This document shows, one piece after another, positions 61,943 to 64,000 of a DNA stretch of 64,000 bases (positions within the stretch are counted from its first letter, which is position 1; each line of letters starts with the position of its first letter). Source of the DNA: Dendrocalamus latiflorus. Lineage: Eukaryota > Streptophyta > Magnoliopsida > Poales > Poaceae. A program made the position numbers and the translations under genes. The stretch spans positions 27,896,949-27,960,948 of the forward strand of contig CM029670.1 of NCBI GenBank assembly GCA_017311315.1. Direction: 5' to 3'. Below the pieces are notes generated by a model, which saw only the letters and a program-made list of their open reading frames with translations, ran no database searches and was not told where the DNA came from.

Positions 61943-62243
61943 AATTATAAGCCTGTTAGTATACAAGGTGAATTTAAAAGAGAGGTTTAGCAATGGGGAA
62001 AAAAACACGACCTGACCAGTTTGGTCAGTTTTCTTTGGTTTTTGATCCCTCTGATTACTCCACAATATGGACCGGATGAACTTTTGACTGGAAAGGTCAA
62101 CAAATATATGGTCCCATTAATTCAGTTACGTACGTTACGTTGCATGATCAACAGGCTCTAGCTTTGACGCACGGCGAAGGCACCCTGAGTCCTTCGGTCT
62201 ATCAACTTCTGATCCTTAGGTCATGTACAATTCAGCCATCATA
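61943..62243. other. Unassigned DNA between CACTA and gypsy LTR piece
   Basis: No gene or repeat is recognised in these 300 bp. Confidence 0.4.
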
Positions 62244-62383
62244 TGTTACGTACCTACTCACCGCTTCATTAATCAGCACGCGATTTGAGTCTATTACAAT
62301 GTTTGGCTACCAGTTTGCCAAAGAAGTTTGGGAAAGGAGGAGAGAGTGGAGATGGGGAAAAAGAGATAACAGAATTTGCCTGT
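62244..62383 (-). repeat. Gypsy LTR fragment
   Basis: It aligns with 55169-55330 (shared CGCTTCATTAATCAGCAC-like and GGGGAAAAAGAGATAA stretches). It is cut at CCTGT by the next element. The sister LTR continues CCTGTTACATG, confirming the insertion point. Confidence 0.8.
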
Positions 62384-62630
62384 TGTTAGGAAACTTAGGC
62401 CTAGATTTGAAGTCTTGGCTCATGGTGGGCACCTCACCACTAGACTATAAATAGAGAATACTAGTAGCTGTTTTGTACACAAAATCAGAAAGAAAGCAAT
62501 AGATAAAGATGAAGAATTCTCTCTATCTCTCTGTGTTTTTAATCTGCTATTTTCTGTCTTCTGTGATTGATCTGGTTTTACATAAACAGAGGAATCGATC
62601 AGATTGGTCGCCAGTGACAATTCCTCAACA
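62384..62630 (+). repeat. 5' LTR of copia C
   Basis: It starts TGTTAGGAAACTTAGG and ends TTCCTCAACA (imperfect inverted ends), 247 bp, with a TATAAATA box at 62446. The 5-bp flank CCTGT (62379-62383) is the expected target duplication; the other side lies beyond the window. Confidence 0.8.
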
Positions 62631-62646
62631 TGTTATCAGCACGAAT
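62631..62646 (+). other. Primer-binding site of copia C
   Basis: TGTTATCAGCACGAAT follows the LTR. TTATCAGCACGA is a PBS type used by several plant copia lineages (family knowledge). Confidence 0.75.
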
Positions 62647-64000
62647 CGCTCTGGTGAATCGAAGATAATCATCGAAGTATTACTAGATTGAATTCTCTAT
62701 ATCTAGATCACTCTAAATTCGCAGATTTCGCTTTTAGATTATTTTCTATAGTGCTAATCCGCTCTAATCTATCGCGAGCAGGCTTGAATTCACCGACACA
62801 ATGTCGATTGGTAGATTACAGGAAAAGAGTAGATATTGATTGCACTGTAGATTGAAAAAAAAGGAGAAAAAAATGCTCGTGTACAGCCGGCCCCGTAAGG
62901 CCGCCGTGCGTAAAACGGCTGTCGATCACTGGCTTGCCGCTGCTCCGCCGGCATCCCCCACCGGCCCTCCTCATGCGCCGCCGTCGAGCTGGACTGGCCA
63001 CCAGCCACCGGTCGCACGTAGCCGCTACCGGATCCGTCTGAAGTGCAAGCCGCAGGCTCTGCCACCCGAAGCGCCTGCCGCCGGCTCCGCAGCTGGAGCG
63101 TCGCTGTTTCACGTGCCGCCTGAAGCGCCATCGGCCTCCCCTCGTGCGCCGCCCGAAGTCACCTCCTGGCGCAAAGCCGAGGAGCCACCGCCTCGGACCC
63201 CACACGGTCGACCGCCGCTTAGGCTCCCGGGCCTCGCATGGCCGTCTGCGCCACATTGTACTGCGCACGACCGATCGCCGCTTCAGCTTTCGTGCCCCAC
63301 ATGTGCACCCACCGTCACGCTCGAGAGCTACGCCCGCCCCGAAGTGCCAGCTCTGCCGCCTGAGCTCTGCCAGATCTGCCAACCGTGGCCGTCCCCGAAG
63401 CCCCGGTTCCGTCGCCCGAGCTCCGCCCAGACTCAACGTTGGCACCCGAGCTTCGCTCGTAGTCGCTCGCGCCGGAAGGACTCGCCGCTTGCTCGGCTCG
63501 AAGCCACCCACCGCCGCGCTAGCCGGTCCTGCCGCTCCGCTGGCCCCACCGTTAAGACCGGCTGCTCCGCTCGGGTCGGCCTGTCGCCACCACTAACGAA
63601 GAACAGGATGGGGAAACCCTACCCCTAGCCTCTTAAGCCGACCGAACGAGTGGGCTGGGTGGGCTGTATGCAAACGGGTCGGGAAACGGCCCGGCAAGGG
63701 GCGGGGGGGGGGTGGTGCCAGCAATTTTGCACAAAAGCCCTTCGATTTTCAAAAACTACGAGAGTGTCCTCAAATTTTTAGATGGGTCCAGAAGTTTATG
63801 GAAAGACCCTTGGAAAATCAGAAAATTATGCAAAAAAAAAGTTTCTCTGAATTGAAAATTTGCGTATAGGCCCTCAGGAACTGCAGAATTTGCCGAAAAT
63901 TCATATTTGGGCATAAAAGGGCCTCAAGAATTCAAATTTTGAGTTATTTTTAACATTTGTAGCATGTCTATTTCTGTCATTATTATTTTCTATATTTTCT
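62647..64000 (+). other. Leader region of copia C, GC-rich middle
   Basis: No gag domain is recognised before the window ends. A GC-rich stretch (62880-63630) opens frames on both strands (for example + strand 62840-63628) with Pro/Arg/Ala-rich composition and no family motif, similar in character to the leader of copia B. A G10-like run lies at about 63702-63712. The last 280 bp are AT-rich. Confidence 0.5.

Noticed and set aside
62816..63628. Overlapping long frames on both strands near the right edge
   Set aside because: The region is the GC-rich leader of a copia element; both strands are open, with Pro/Arg-rich text and no motif, so coding is not supported.

Overview
The window looks like nuclear DNA from the genome of a grass, probably a panicoid, in a repeat-rich and probably heterochromatic interval. 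The evidence is a dense set of nested plant transposons: CACTA/En-Spm, Ty3/gypsy of the Tat and chromovirus types, Ty1/copia, Helitron-like DNA, a tRNA-derived SINE and MITE-like foldbacks. GC-rich captured gene pieces are present and there is no conserved multi-exon host gene. Nearly every long reading frame belongs to a mobile element, and most carry stops, frameshifts, deletions or insertions.

Layout. 1-15.3 kb is a + strand CACTA element with TNP2 (519-10242, split by an LTR-type insertion at 963-7502), an internal array of palindromes (10572-10782), then a TNP1-like gene ending in a Ulp1-type cysteine protease (10.8-15.3 kb). 15.35-20.38 kb is a 3'-truncated Tat-type gypsy element on the - strand. 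20.38-23.24 kb holds two facing halves of long LTRs. 23.24-31.43 kb is an old - strand copia (A) carrying a complete copia (B, 23631-30983, TSD GACAA), which itself carries a solo LTR (26242-27138). 31433 to about 41106 is a second CACTA copy of the same family in - orientation. 41.1-52.1 kb is a decayed chromovirus interrupted by a Helitron-like element carrying VAMP72 and ubiquitin-protease gene pieces, a solo LTR (TSD GTATT) and a SINE (15-bp TSD).

52.1-60.2 kb is different. It holds a dispersed local cluster of a tiny gene on the - strand: an intact 53-codon frame with a signal-peptide-like start (52411-52572), a 41-codon copy (59339-59464), a C-terminal fragment, and extra copies of the promoter module without coding sequence. 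Gypsy gag/LTR debris and a large AT-cored palindrome are mixed in. 60183-61939 is an intact non-autonomous CACTA element (TSD TAT) of the same family as the two large copies. 62.2-64 kb is a gypsy LTR fragment cut by the 5' LTR of a further copia that runs off the window.

How the parts work together. In the CACTA family, TNP2 would cut at the TIRs and the TNP1-like product would be expected to bind the CACAGACGG palindromes. The same palindromes lie beside the TATA box of the second gene in both large copies and near the TATA box of the small element, which suggests autoregulation. The most promising candidates for something undescribed are the small secreted-peptide gene cluster and this internal palindromic promoter. 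All assignments come from reading the sequence; no database search was possible.
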